Assembly: GCF_038595005.1 (NCBI RefSeq)
Contig: NZ_CP151997.1
Coordinates: 2,294,001 to 2,358,000 of the forward strand
Direction of reading: 5' to 3'
Source of the DNA: Chryseomicrobium sp. FSL W7-1435
GTDB lineage: Bacteria; Bacillota; Bacilli; Bacillales_A; Planococcaceae
Length of the DNA stretch: 64,000 bases
Both the position numbers and the translations under genes were made by a program. This document shows, in pieces, positions 7,705 to 15,366 of the stretch (the stretch's first letter is position 1; the number at the start of each line of letters is the position of its first letter). The notes under the pieces were generated by a model that did no database searches, was not told where the DNA came from, and saw only the letters and a program-made list of their open reading frames with translations.

Positions 7705-8741
7705 TCTTCACGCTCCTTCCAGCTGAAGTCTTTAAGAGATAAAGTAGTTGGCTTTTGGGAAAGCCAGGCACTGATTTCTTTTCCTAGAATTGGTGCTGCC
7801 GTCAATCCCGACGAGCCTAATCCATTTACAACCACAAATGATTCGGTGACTTGCTGAACTACCGGCAGAAAATGCGGTGTGTAAGGACGCAGTCCCACAG
7901 ACATATGCAAATTCATGAGCTGTTGATTCGGAAAATACATCTTAGCTAGCTCTAGTAATTCTGCTTTTGCTTCTTCAGTAGGTTGATCATCAAAAGATGT
8001 GGTATCTTCATGTGTCGTGCCAATGGCAAACTTACCTCCTCCAAATGACACGATGTAATGCGTTTTCAACCCCATCACAACCGGAAAAACTTTTTCAGAA
8101 TCAATCGTGAAATGCAAAAGTTGTGCTTTTTGATGAGAAATGGGCACTGCTTGTTGGTGCTCGTTCCCCCAAGCGCCTGCACTATACACAGTAAAATCTA
8201 CGGATTTACTAGGAGCAGCGGATGAAACCTGCCATTTTCCGCCAAGTTTTTCAATAGCGACTCGTAACGCCTGCACTAAATTTGTTCCACTGACCATCCC
8301 TGCACCTGTAAGGTATAAAGAAGGATAATCAGTAGTCAACATAGGAAAGAGCTCCTGTTGCTGATCAGGCTTTAAGTACATCAACTCCCCCATTTCAGGA
8401 GCGTCTTGCTGTTTATCTAAAATTCGCTTATACGCTTTTGGGAGCACTTCTTGATCTTTAAAGAAGAGAATAGCTCCTGTCTTTAAGTAGCCAGTTTCAT
8501 GACCCGATAGTGCTTCTAGCTCTTTTATAAAATCCGGATAATAAGCAGCACCCGTGCGAACTAATTGATACCACGTTTTATTTCGACGTTGCGAGACCCA
8601 AGGGGATATAATACCTGCTGAGACAGTTGTCGCCTGTCCCGCATCTTGTCGATCAAATACGGTGACATCATGCCCATCCTTCAGCAAATGATACGCTATG
8701 GACGCGCCAGCGATGCCTCCTCCAATCACATGAATCTGCAT
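7701..8741 (-). CDS. FAD-dependent oxidoreductase (DAO / glycine oxidase-like family)
   Basis: 346 residues beginning with a dinucleotide-binding fold: GGGIAGASIAYHLL (8-21) then DVTVFDRQ. The central region carries the DAO-family second half, including GTTHEDTTSFDD (about 240-250), and the protein ends with GLGSSGLTAAPILG, the C-terminal FAD-contacting segment. The family includes glycine oxidase, sarcosine oxidase and D-amino acid dehydrogenases. It probably oxidises a small amine, but the substrate cannot be read from sequence. GGAGGG precedes the ATG. Lead gene of a two-gene operon with the 96-residue protein. Confidence 0.87.
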   Translation of the reverse strand: MQIHVIGGGIAGASIAYHLLKDGHDVTVFDRQDAGQATTVSAGIISPWVSQRRNKTWYQLVRTGAAYYPDFIKELEALSGHETGYLKTGAILFFKDQEVLPKAYKRILDKQQDAPEMGELMYLKPDQQQELFPMLTTDYPSLYLTGAGMVSGTNLVQALRVAIEKLGGKWQVSSAAPSKSVDFTVYSAGAWGNEHQQAVPISHQKAQLLHFTIDSEKVFPVVMGLKTHYIVSFGGGKFAIGTTHEDTTSFDDQPTEEAKAELLELAKMYFPNQQLMNLHMSVGLRPYTPHFLPVVQQVTESFVVVNGLGSSGLTAAPILGKEISAWLSQKPTTLSLKDFSWKEREE

Positions 8742-8864
8742 ACTATCCCTCCTGCTGTTTAGTATAAAGTAATTAGTAGCTGAAAAAAACTTTCCGGCCT
8801 TTGTCTAAACCTTCTGTCAGGGGGAATAGGAGAATAGAATTCGTATTTGAAATGAGGGACTACT

Positions 8865-9701
8865 ATGAAATGGCAAGGGCGTGCGCGTAGTACAAATGTG
8901 GATGACCGAAGAGCAATGGGTGGTAAAGGAATTGCCGGCATTGGCGGTGGACTGGGACTAATTATTGCTATTATTTTTGCATTTATGAGTGGGGACCCTG
9001 GTGTGGTTCTAGATCAAATAGGTGGCGGACAAGCGGCAGCACCTGCCCAGACAACAGCACAAGATGATGAGGCAGCAGAATTTGTCTCTGTAGTGCTTGC
9101 TGACACAGAACGTATTTGGACACAGATTTTCGAAGAGAATGGCTTGGAATACACGGAACCTACGCTAGTTTTGTACACAGGTAGTGTGGAGTCAGCTTGT
9201 GGGGCTGCGGGTGCTTCAGTCGGACCTTTTTATTGTCCCGCTGATTATAAATTGTATATCGATTTAAGTTTTTATACCGAATTAACCACTAAATATAATG
9301 CCCCAGGAGATTTTGCCATGGCGTATGTAGTGGCGCATGAAGTGGGTCACCACGTTCAAACTTTACTAGGAACTACCGAAAAAGTAATGCCACTTCGCCA
9401 ACGTTTATCGGAAGAAGAGTTTAATAAATATTTAGTTCGATTTGAATTACAAGCAGATTATTTTTCAGGTGTCTGGGCGCACCATGCTGAAGGTCTTGGC
9501 TATTTAGAAGATGGCGACATCGAAGAGGCACTAGCAGCCGCTAGCGCAGTTGGAGATGACACGTTACAAAAACGTGCACAAGGTTATGTAGTGGAAGAAA
9601 GTTTTACACACGGCACATCTGAACAACGAAAAGCCTGGTTCTATAAAGGCTATGAGAACGGAACGATCCAAGGTGGCGACACATTCAACAGTGGGCCATA
9701 A
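8865..9701 (+). CDS. Neutral zinc metallopeptidase, YpfJ family
   Basis: 278 residues: a basic N-terminus, one membrane segment (about 22-41), an Ala/Gln-rich linker (52-68), then a metalloprotease domain. The zinc motif HEVGH is at 158-162, with a probable third ligand in the following ELQADYFSGVWAHH segment. It also has the family's SACGAA...FYCPAD cysteine pair (112, 124), likely a disulfide if the domain is outside the membrane. The substrate is unknown; most members are annotated only as putative neutral zinc metallopeptidases. GAGGGA precedes the ATG. It is divergent from the FAD oxidoreductase. Confidence 0.9.
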   Translation: MKWQGRARSTNVDDRRAMGGKGIAGIGGGLGLIIAIIFAFMSGDPGVVLDQIGGGQAAAPAQTTAQDDEAAEFVSVVLADTERIWTQIFEENGLEYTEPTLVLYTGSVESACGAAGASVGPFYCPADYKLYIDLSFYTELTTKYNAPGDFAMAYVVAHEVGHHVQTLLGTTEKVMPLRQRLSEEEFNKYLVRFELQADYFSGVWAHHAEGLGYLEDGDIEEALAAASAVGDDTLQKRAQGYVVEESFTHGTSEQRKAWFYKGYENGTIQGGDTFNSGP

Positions 9702-9705
9702 TTAT

Positions 9706-9907
9706 TAGATGTGGAGGACGTCACTCTAGAAACTCCGAGAAAATCAGGCGTGCCAAGTGAGGCGCTCTTGGCCTCGGTTGGTGCGACTGATTTTGGAGCG
9801 TGTTTCTGACGTTCGCAACTCGATTCCACGTAGATGTGGAGGACGTCACTCTAGAAACTCCGAGAAAATCAGTAGATTCGCTGGAATTCAGAGAACCTAC
9901 TGATTTT
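9706..9907. repeat. Two copies of a 42-bp direct repeat, each opening an AAAATCAG...CTGATTTT hairpin
   Basis: The 42 bases at 9706-9747 recur exactly at 9831-9872 (start TAGATGTGGAGGACG, end GAGAAAATCAG). After copy 1 the closing arm CTGATTTT is at 9787-9794, and outer parts also pair (GTCA...AGAAAC with GTTTCTGAC near 9802-9810). After copy 2 the hairpin closes at 9900-9907 as AGAGAACCTACTGATTTT. The block follows the metallopeptidase stop directly and belongs to the dispersed hairpin family seen at 10.9, 12.1 and 16.8 kb. Confidence 0.85.
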
Positions 9908-9941
9908 AATTTTGTTCCAGACACTTTTTATTCCCACTGAT

Positions 9942-9970
9942 TTGACTTTCGACTACAATGAGGAATAACT
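9942..9970 (+). promoter_or_regulatory. Possible promoter of dapF
   Basis: TTGACT (9942-9947), 17 nt, then ATAACT (9965-9970), about 25 nt before the TTG start. The -10 is weak and the leader would be very short. Confidence 0.35.
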
Positions 9971-9994
9971 AGTTATAGAAATGAGGGACACATC

Positions 9995-10846
9995 TTGGAG
10001 CTACAATTCACAAAAATGCAAGGTGCCGGAAATGACTATATTTACATTAACGGTTTTGACTACAGTCTTGATGCCAAGCAAGCTGAACTGTTGGCCATTC
10101 AATTGGCAGACCGTCATTTTGGCATTGGTGGGGACGGACTTGTGATAATTGACCCTGCCCCTCAAGCCGATGCACGGATGCGTATGTACAATGCAGACGG
10201 CAGTGAAGGCCGTATGTGTGGTAACGCTATTCGTTGCGTCGCTAAATACATTTATGACCACCAACTCACTCAAAATGAAACAGTGCTTATCGACACACTA
10301 AGTGGCATAAAAACGATTGATCTCTCTATCAAACAAGGTAAAGTCACTCATGCCACTGTAGATATGGGGCCAGCCAATTATTCGCTTCCAGCAATCCCTG
10401 TCCTCAGTGAAGAAGCTACATGGATTAACCATCCCTACACTACTTCATTAGGGATTTTCAATTTAACAGCTGTCAGCATGGGCAACCCCCATATCGTAAC
10501 GTTCATGAAAGATATTGCCTCTCTTGACCTCCCAAAAATCGGTCCTGTTTTTGAGCTGGATCCAATTTTTCCGGAACGAATTAATACAGAGTTTGTAGTG
10601 GTGCATTCGCCTACAGAAATTTCAATGCGTGTTTGGGAACGGGGTTCAGGTGAAACGTTAGCATGTGGAACTGGGGCTTGTGCAGCAGTAGCGGCTTCTA
10701 TAAAAAATGGTTTCTGCCCGTCAAATACATGGATTACTGTTCATTTACTTGGAGGAGATTTGGCTATTTATTACTCCGATGAAACGGTTTACATGCATGG
10801 TGAAGCAGTTGAAGTGTTTAAAGGTATAGTTGATGTAGCGATTTAG
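9995..10846 (+). CDS. dapF: Diaminopimelate epimerase
   Basis: Interconverts LL- and meso-diaminopimelate for lysine and peptidoglycan synthesis. 283 residues with both catalytic cysteines in their classic settings: Cys75 in EGRMCGNAIRC and Cys224 in ETLACGTGACA; the N-terminus carries TKMQGAGNDY. The start codon is TTG, supported by GAGGGA 6 nt upstream; no in-frame ATG before residue 8 would keep the conserved N-terminus. Single gene between hairpin repeats, away from other lysine genes apart from the aspartokinase 4 kb upstream. Confidence 0.97.
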   Translation: MELQFTKMQGAGNDYIYINGFDYSLDAKQAELLAIQLADRHFGIGGDGLVIIDPAPQADARMRMYNADGSEGRMCGNAIRCVAKYIYDHQLTQNETVLIDTLSGIKTIDLSIKQGKVTHATVDMGPANYSLPAIPVLSEEATWINHPYTTSLGIFNLTAVSMGNPHIVTFMKDIASLDLPKIGPVFELDPIFPERINTEFVVVHSPTEISMRVWERGSGETLACGTGACAAVAASIKNGFCPSNTWITVHLLGGDLAIYYSDETVYMHGEAVEVFKGIVDVAI

Positions 10847-10864
10847 CTAATAATAGATTTAGAG

Positions 10865-10982
10865 AAAAAGAGGTTAGAACATAATTAAAAATCAGCAAGT
10901 TCTCTAAGGTGAATTTCAGAGAATTTGCTGATTTTAATTTACTTTGAGTTCTAATACTATATTTTTGTCCCAATCTCTTTTT
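10865..10982. repeat. Hairpin repeat element, acting as terminator between dapF and the luciferase-like gene
   Basis: Outer arms AAAAAGAGGTTAGAACA (10865-10881) and its near complement at 10966-10982 enclose an inner stem AAAATCAGCAAGTTCTCT / AGAGAATTTGCTGATTTT (10887-10935). The outer arm resembles the 'AAAAAGAGGCTGGGACA' intergenic repeats I recall from staphylococci and other Bacillales. It lies between converging stop codons. Confidence 0.8.
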
Positions 10983-11005
10983 GTTAACTATTGTTGGACT
11001 AGACT

Positions 11006-12001
11006 TTATTTTGATGCACGCATGGCGATTTCCATGGATTTTAAACGTTTTTGTACATCGTATATAGGTGTGCTGACCATGACTTCTTGCACTCGTGTTT
11101 TTTCAACAAAAGCTTGAAGTTGTTCACGAACGGTTGCTTCTGAACCCACAATTCGAGCGCTTACTGTGCGTTCAACCATCATTTGTTCTGACATGGACCA
11201 ATCCAGTTCCTCCATTGCAACAGGTGGGCGCATTTTATGTTTATGGCCACGAATGATGCTTAGAAATTGTTGAATCAATGTGGTGCTCAGTCCTTCTGCC
11301 TCTTCGTCTGTTTCGGCAGCGACAATGTTCACAGCTGCCATTGCATACGGTTCTTGTAAATAAGAAGACGGACGGAAGTTGCGATGGTACAATTCTAGCG
11401 CTTGCATCAATTGGTCTGGTGCAAAATGACTCGCAAAAGCAAACGGCAAGCCCAGTTGTGCTGCAAGTCGAGCACTATAGGTGCTTGACCCTAAGAGCCA
11501 TACCGGTACATTTGCATCTGCTCCAGGGACTGCCATGACTGCAGGCAAACGCTCTTCATCTACAGGACTCATATAGTGAAGAAGTTCATTCACTAGCTCT
11601 GGAAAATCATCTGCTCCTTGGTGATCTCTTCTTAAAGCGCGAGCTGTCATCATATCTGTTCCTGGTGCACGACCAAGTCCAAGATCGATTCTCCCAGGAT
11701 ACATGGCATCCAATGTACCGAACTGTTCGGCAATAATATAAGGCGCATGATTAGGAAGCATAATACCGCCAGCACCAACGCGAATTGTTGAAGTGTGTCC
11801 AGCTAAGTAGCCAATAAGCACGGAGGTTGCTGAACTAGCTACCCCTTGCATGTTATGATGTTCAGCCACCCAGTAGCGATGATAGCCTAATTTTTCAGCT
11901 TGTTGAACAAGCTGTTTACTTTGTTGAAAGCTGTCTGTAGGTGTTTCGTTGATACGTACAGAAGCTAAATCGAGAAATGATAGTTTTGTCACGTGAGTCA
12001 C
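11006..12001 (-). CDS. Luciferase-like flavin-dependent oxidoreductase
   Basis: 331 residues of the LLM class (bacterial luciferase-like TIM barrel), in the single-subunit YwcH/YceB/YhbW-type group: [10 protein letters not shown] at the N-terminus, YWVAEHHN (about 42-49), [17 protein letters not shown] and [11 protein letters not shown]. Such proteins use reduced flavin supplied by a separate reductase; the substrate is unknown. The start is a GTG at 12001, 6 nt after AGGA; a second GTG three codons on is possible. Single gene. Confidence 0.9.
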   Translation of the reverse strand: MTHVTKLSFLDLASVRINETPTDSFQQSKQLVQQAEKLGYHRYWVAEHHNMQGVASSATSVLIGYLAGHTSTIRVGAGGIMLPNHAPYIIAEQFGTLDAMYPGRIDLGLGRAPGTDMMTARALRRDHQGADDFPELVNELLHYMSPVDEERLPAVMAVPGADANVPVWLLGSSTYSARLAAQLGLPFAFASHFAPDQLMQALELYHRNFRPSSYLQEPYAMAAVNIVAAETDEEAEGLSTTLIQQFLSIIRGHKHKMRPPVAMEELDWSMSEQMMVERTVSARIVGSEATVREQLQAFVEKTRVQEVMVSTPIYDVQKRLKSMEIAMRASK

Positions 12002-12071
12002 GACCTTTCCTTATCTAGTCTAGTCTCATTTCTGTAAACTTCAAAATAAAATGCTTACGCTACAAAAATAA

Positions 12072-12117
12072 AACCAGTAGGTTCTCTATCTTGCTCTTCA
12101 GAGAATCTACTGATTTA
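12072..12117. repeat. Hairpin repeat, copy of the AAAATCAG family
   Basis: Arms AACCAGTAGGTTCTCT and AGAGAATCTACTGATTT around a 12-nt loop, in the gap between the persulfide operon and the luciferase-like gene. Two mismatches in the stem show divergence from other copies. Confidence 0.75.
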
Positions 12118-12121
12118 TTTG

Positions 12122-12240
12122 TATTGAGCTCCGCTCCGGGGCTGCGTTCCGTGGGCGCGTCGTGAGTCTCCTCGTCGCATACGCTCTTGATCCCACTGGA
12201 GTCAGCCCCTCCACTCCAATCAATTTCTTTACCAATAAAG
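12122..12240. repeat. Degenerate GC-rich Bacillales intergenic repeat
   Basis: On the minus strand this reads ATTGATTGGAGTGGAGG...GACTCCAGTGGGA...GCGACGAGGAGACTCACG...GGAACGCAGCCCCGGAGCGG. That succession matches, from memory, a dispersed intergenic repeat common in Bacillaceae and Planococcaceae genomes. Its base composition is clearly GC-richer than its surroundings. It is apparently non-coding; the open frame across it is not a gene. Confidence 0.65.
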
Positions 12241-12276
12241 TTGGCTAAGTATATCCTAGTCATAGTCTCCGGACTG

Positions 12277-12630
12277 TTATCCGTTCCACTGGCTCATACC
12301 GCCACGGACGTTTGTCACATTGGTAAAACCTGCTTGTTTTAAAACCTGGCAAGCACGAGAACTGCGCATACCGGATTGACAGATGACAACAGTTTCTTTG
12401 TCTTTATCCAGTTTCGTGAGTTGATTTTGTAAAGTGTTCAAAGGCATATTGGTAAATTGTGAAATATGATGACCTTTATATTCTGCAGGTGTTCTCACAT
12501 CTATAAATTGTTTAGATTTATCATTTAGACTATTTTTTAAATCAAGCGTATTGATGGATTTCACGTTTTTACTCCCCATCATTCTCCAAGCAATAAATCC
12601 GATTATTGCAGCAATAACTAACCATTCCAT
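12277..12630 (-). CDS. Membrane-anchored single-domain rhodanese
   Basis: 117 residues: an N-terminal membrane segment (3-17) then one rhodanese domain with CH2A-type DVRTPAEY (44-51) and the active-site loop CQSGMRS with catalytic Cys84. It should carry a persulfide sulfur and transfer it to an acceptor such as a thiol or sulfite. Last gene of the cstB-glutaredoxin-cstR-rhodanese operon, 13 nt after cstR, which supports a role in persulfide handling. Confidence 0.92.
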   Translation of the reverse strand: MEWLVIAAIIGFIAWRMMGSKNVKSINTLDLKNSLNDKSKQFIDVRTPAEYKGHHISQFTNMPLNTLQNQLTKLDKDKETVVICQSGMRSSRACQVLKQAGFTNVTNVRGGMSQWNG

Positions 12631-12643
12631 CTGTTCATTTCCC

Positions 12644-12907
12644 CTATCTACTCTTTATTAATAAAGTCACTGCATCTTGAACAAGCTTGTCCACGTCTTG
12701 TGCGCCGTTTTGCACACTTTCACGTACACACATTTCAAGATTAGCGCTGACCACCACACCGACGGTTTTATCTAATGCAGACTTCACAGCAGATAGCTGT
12801 GTCACAATATCACTGCACTCTCTTCCTTCTTCCATCATGCGTAGTACGCTTGCAAGCTGACCTTCCGCTCTTCGTAAACGGTTTTTCATGTCGTTTGGGT
12901 ATTCCAT
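12644..12907 (-). CDS. cstR: CstR-type persulfide-sensing repressor (CsoR family)
   Basis: 87 residues of the all-helical CsoR/RcnR family (DUF156): N-terminal MKNRLRRAEGQL, then GRECSDIV. Cysteines fall at 31 and 60, the pair used by Staphylococcus aureus CstR to form di- and trisulfide links. The copper-ligand His of CsoR is replaced (Asn56), so copper sensing is unlikely. It probably represses its own operon through a site over the cstB promoter. Third gene of the operon, 14 nt after the glutaredoxin gene. Confidence 0.9.
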   Translation of the reverse strand: MEYPNDMKNRLRRAEGQLASVLRMMEEGRECSDIVTQLSAVKSALDKTVGVVVSANLEMCVRESVQNGAQDVDKLVQDAVTLLIKSR

Positions 12908-12921
12908 CTTATTCGCCTTCT

Positions 12922-13158
12922 TTACTTAGCAAGTAGTTCTAGGACACGATTTGGATCAAAGCCGAGAACCCACTCACCATTTACATGTGTTTGGGGAACT
13001 CCCATTTGTCCGGTAGTGTCTACTAATCGTTGTGCAGCAATGGGATCTTTTTGTACATCAATCGCTGTATACGCAATCGCTTGTTGGTCTAAGAAATTTT
13101 TCATCATATCACAATAGGGACATGTCGTTGTTGTATAAACAGTTACTTGGTTTTGCAT
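12922..13158 (-). CDS. Glutaredoxin-like protein
   Basis: 78 residues with the redox motif CPYC (14-17 context TTTCPYCDMM), the cis-Pro loop GVPQTHVNG and the C-terminal GFDPNRVLELL. A small thioredoxin-fold reductant of the glutaredoxin/NrdH size class. Placed between cstB and cstR, it probably reduces mixed disulfides or persulfides formed during sulfide detoxification. I do not recall a glutaredoxin in the S. aureus cst operon, so this looks like a variant. Confidence 0.92.
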   Translation of the reverse strand: MQNQVTVYTTTTCPYCDMMKNFLDQQAIAYTAIDVQKDPIAAQRLVDTTGQMGVPQTHVNGEWVLGFDPNRVLELLAK

Positions 13159-13175
13159 AGTTTTCTCATCCTTTA

Positions 13176-14570
13176 CTAATTCGTTTTTTCACGCAAGTAT
13201 GCGCCGTACCCACCGGCCATATGTTTTACCGTTTCATAGCCACGTGCCTTTAAAACACTTGAAGCAATAGCAGATCGTGCGCCTCCTTGGCAATAAACAA
13301 GAAGTGTTTTATTTTTTGGTACATCCGTTTTTCGAAGTTTCCCTAAGAAGTGGTGGTGCGCTTGTTCAAGATGTCCATCTGACCACTCGACATCGTTACG
13401 AACGTCTATCACATACGTATCCTCATGCTTGACTTGCTCAACAAACTCTTGGACAGTTAATGTTTCATACGCATCGTGTTGACTCCATTCTGCAACGACT
13501 GAAATTGGTGCATAGCCAATTACTAGGTCAAAATGGATAGATTGAAGTGACTCGATGATGTCTTCCTTGTCGTACGGCTCACCGATAATGACAAGGTCTT
13601 CATCATAGTTTGCTAGCCAGCCGACCCAGTTCGTGAATGATTTATTGTAAGGAATATTGATAGAGCCTGGAATCAGTGTCTTTTCAGCAATAGTTGCTGG
13701 ACGTGTATCAATGACGAGAGTATTGTCATTATCCATTGCTTGATTAACGTCTTCTGCAGAAAAATCAGGAACACGTGATGTGTCTTTCAATACTGTAGGC
13801 CCTACTTTGTTTACTTTTTTCATTTCTGCAAAATAGACAGGTGCTTCTGGTTGATCTTTTAGCAACTCATCAACAAATGCTTGTTCATCATTAATCTGCA
13901 TAGCCCAGTTGAATTGTTTCTCGTACCCCACTGTCGAAGAAGGAACAGCCCCAAGAGATTTTCCACAAGCTGAACCGGCGCCATGAGCAGGCCAGACCAT
14001 CATGTAGTCATGTAACTCTTTAAACCGCTGCACTGAACGGAACATATCTCGTGCACCACTGTCTGCCGTCCCCTCAGCTCCTGCAGCTTTCTCAAGTAGA
14101 TCTGGTCGACCTACGTCCCCTACAAATACAAAATCTCCTGTGAAAATTCCCATTGGAGTGGTCGCACCGCCTCCACGGTCTGTCAGTACAAATGAGATAC
14201 TTTCTGGTGTGTGTCCCGGCGTATGCATCACTTTGAAATCAATATTCCCGATGGAAAATGTGGAACCCTCCTTTACAAATTCAACTTCTAGGCCTTCTGT
14301 GTAGCCGTATTTCCAATTCTCATCACCTTCATCAGAAAGATACAATTTGACACCGTATTGTTCCGCCAACTGACGTGAACCTGAAACAAAATCTGCGTGA
14401 ATATGTGTCTCGGTAGCTGCTGAAATATGCAGCCCCTCTTTTTTAGCGGCTTCAACCACTTCGTCCACATGACGTGCAGGATCAATCACAAGTGCTTGAC
14501 CTGTTCGTTGACATCCCACTAAATACGTATATTGAGCTAACTTTTCATCAAAGTAAGAACGAAATAACAT
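13176..14570 (-). CDS. cstB: Persulfide dioxygenase-rhodanese fusion CstB
   Basis: 464 residues. An N-terminal metallo-beta-lactamase domain (about 1-240) has THIHADFVSG (His56, His58, Asp60), HTPGH (His116, His120) and FTGDFVFVGDVGRPDL, the iron site of persulfide dioxygenases. A middle inactive rhodanese (about 265-360) lacks a catalytic Cys, and a C-terminal active rhodanese has Cys427 in VYCQGGARS. This three-part layout matches S. aureus CstB, which oxidises persulfides and yields thiosulfate. First gene of its operon; GGAGGG precedes the ATG. Confidence 0.95.
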   Translation of the reverse strand: MLFRSYFDEKLAQYTYLVGCQRTGQALVIDPARHVDEVVEAAKKEGLHISAATETHIHADFVSGSRQLAEQYGVKLYLSDEGDENWKYGYTEGLEVEFVKEGSTFSIGNIDFKVMHTPGHTPESISFVLTDRGGGATTPMGIFTGDFVFVGDVGRPDLLEKAAGAEGTADSGARDMFRSVQRFKELHDYMMVWPAHGAGSACGKSLGAVPSSTVGYEKQFNWAMQINDEQAFVDELLKDQPEAPVYFAEMKKVNKVGPTVLKDTSRVPDFSAEDVNQAMDNDNTLVIDTRPATIAEKTLIPGSINIPYNKSFTNWVGWLANYDEDLVIIGEPYDKEDIIESLQSIHFDLVIGYAPISVVAEWSQHDAYETLTVQEFVEQVKHEDTYVIDVRNDVEWSDGHLEQAHHHFLGKLRKTDVPKNKTLLVYCQGGARSAIASSVLKARGYETVKHMAGGYGAYLREKTN

Positions 14571-14616
14571 GTAGAAATCCCTCCATTAAGTAGCGTAATT
14601 TATTTGTAACTAAAAT

Positions 14617-14645
14617 ATACTATAGGGGGTATTATAATTCAACAA
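14617..14645 (-). promoter_or_regulatory. cst operon promoter with overlapping CstR-type operator
   Basis: On the minus strand TTGTTG (14645-14640), a 17-nt spacer and TAGTAT (14622-14617) form a promoter. The spacer and -10 are covered by ATACCCCCTATAGTAT (14632-14617), an ATAC...GTAT palindrome around a C-tract, the kind of operator bound by CsoR/CstR repressors. This position would give direct repression by the encoded CstR. Confidence 0.75.
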
Positions 14646-14693
14646 GTTTGTTTGGTAGTATTTTATACTTAACTAATGGAACTAAACATTTTA

Positions 14694-14722
14694 TTGACGT
14701 GTTACGCAGCCTGCTGTACAAT
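14694..14722 (+). promoter_or_regulatory. SigA-type promoter of queT
   Basis: TTGACG (14694-14699), 17 nt, TACAAT (14717-14722). Transcription would begin around 14729, right at the riboswitch. Confidence 0.85.
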
Positions 14723-14730
14723 CGAATCTT

Positions 14731-14775
14731 GTGAATTCATGGTTCGAGATCCTCCCACACAAAAAAACTAAGGAG
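14731..14775 (+). promoter_or_regulatory. preQ1-I riboswitch overlapping the queT ribosome site
   Basis: GGTTCGAG...CC...ACAAAAAAACTAAGGAG matches the class I preQ1 aptamer: a short hairpin, an A-rich tail and CTAAGG that carries the ribosome site (AAGGAG, 14770-14775). The outer helix would be GTG-TGG (14731-14733, 14740-14742) pairing with CCACAC (14755-14760), with AATTCA bulged between. Binding of preQ1 should hide the ribosome site, a translational switch. The bulge is unusual; the downstream gene strongly supports the call. Confidence 0.75.
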
Positions 14776-14784
14776 TTTTGAGAA

Positions 14785-15270
14785 ATGAAAATGAAAACAT
14801 TAACCGTCAATGCTATTATCGCTGCTCTCTATGTAACGGTGTCATTGGCCCTCCCGATGCTTTCATACGGGAATATTCAGTTTCGTATAGCTGAAATGTT
14901 TAATCACTTGATTGTCTTTAATAAGCGGTACTTCTTTGGAATCGTAGCAGGAGTGTTCATCACGAACTTATTCTCTCCCCTGGGTATTTACGATTTGACG
15001 TTTGGAGTTGCACATTCTATTATTTCATTAACTATTGTGCTACTAATAATTCCTCGCTTAAAGACAGATACGCAAAAGATGATCGCCAACACTATCGTCT
15101 TTACATTTACAACGTTCATTATTGCCTATGAGTTATTACTAGTTCTTAATCTCCCGTTCTATCTTACGTGGCTGACAGTAGCTGCTGGTGAATTAGTAGT
15201 ACTATTAGTCGGTATTCCTATCTTTAAAAAATTAAACGAGCGTTTAGATTTTGCTAAGTTAGTTGAGTAG
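14785..15270 (+). CDS. queT: QueT-family queuosine precursor transporter (ECF S component)
   Basis: 161 residues, very hydrophobic with about five to six membrane segments. The typical QueT features are ALPMLSYGNIQFRIAEM near the N-terminus and FSPLGIYDLTFGVAHS in the middle. It is the substrate-binding membrane subunit that takes up a queuosine precursor (preQ0/preQ1 type) with the shared ECF ATPase module encoded elsewhere. Control by the preceding preQ1 riboswitch fits this role. The ATG lies 9 nt after AGGAG. Monocistronic. Confidence 0.93.
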   Translation: MKMKTLTVNAIIAALYVTVSLALPMLSYGNIQFRIAEMFNHLIVFNKRYFFGIVAGVFITNLFSPLGIYDLTFGVAHSIISLTIVLLIIPRLKTDTQKMIANTIVFTFTTFIIAYELLLVLNLPFYLTWLTVAAGELVVLLVGIPIFKKLNERLDFAKLVE

Positions 15271-15298
15271 CGTGTACACTCTGTGTGCACGTTTTTTT
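15271..15298 (+). terminator. Intrinsic terminator of queT
   Basis: CGTGTACAC-TCT-GTGTGCACG followed by seven T, starting at the base after the stop codon. Confidence 0.9.
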
Positions 15299-15366
15299 AT
15301 TGCCTAGGATGGGTATCTGTGATAAGAAAGTACTATACATATTGATTAGGAAAGAGGAATGACAGA

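Noticed and set aside
12060-12263. 67-residue minus-strand frame
   Set aside because: Lies wholly within the hairpin repeat and the GC-rich intergenic repeat; no recognisable protein.
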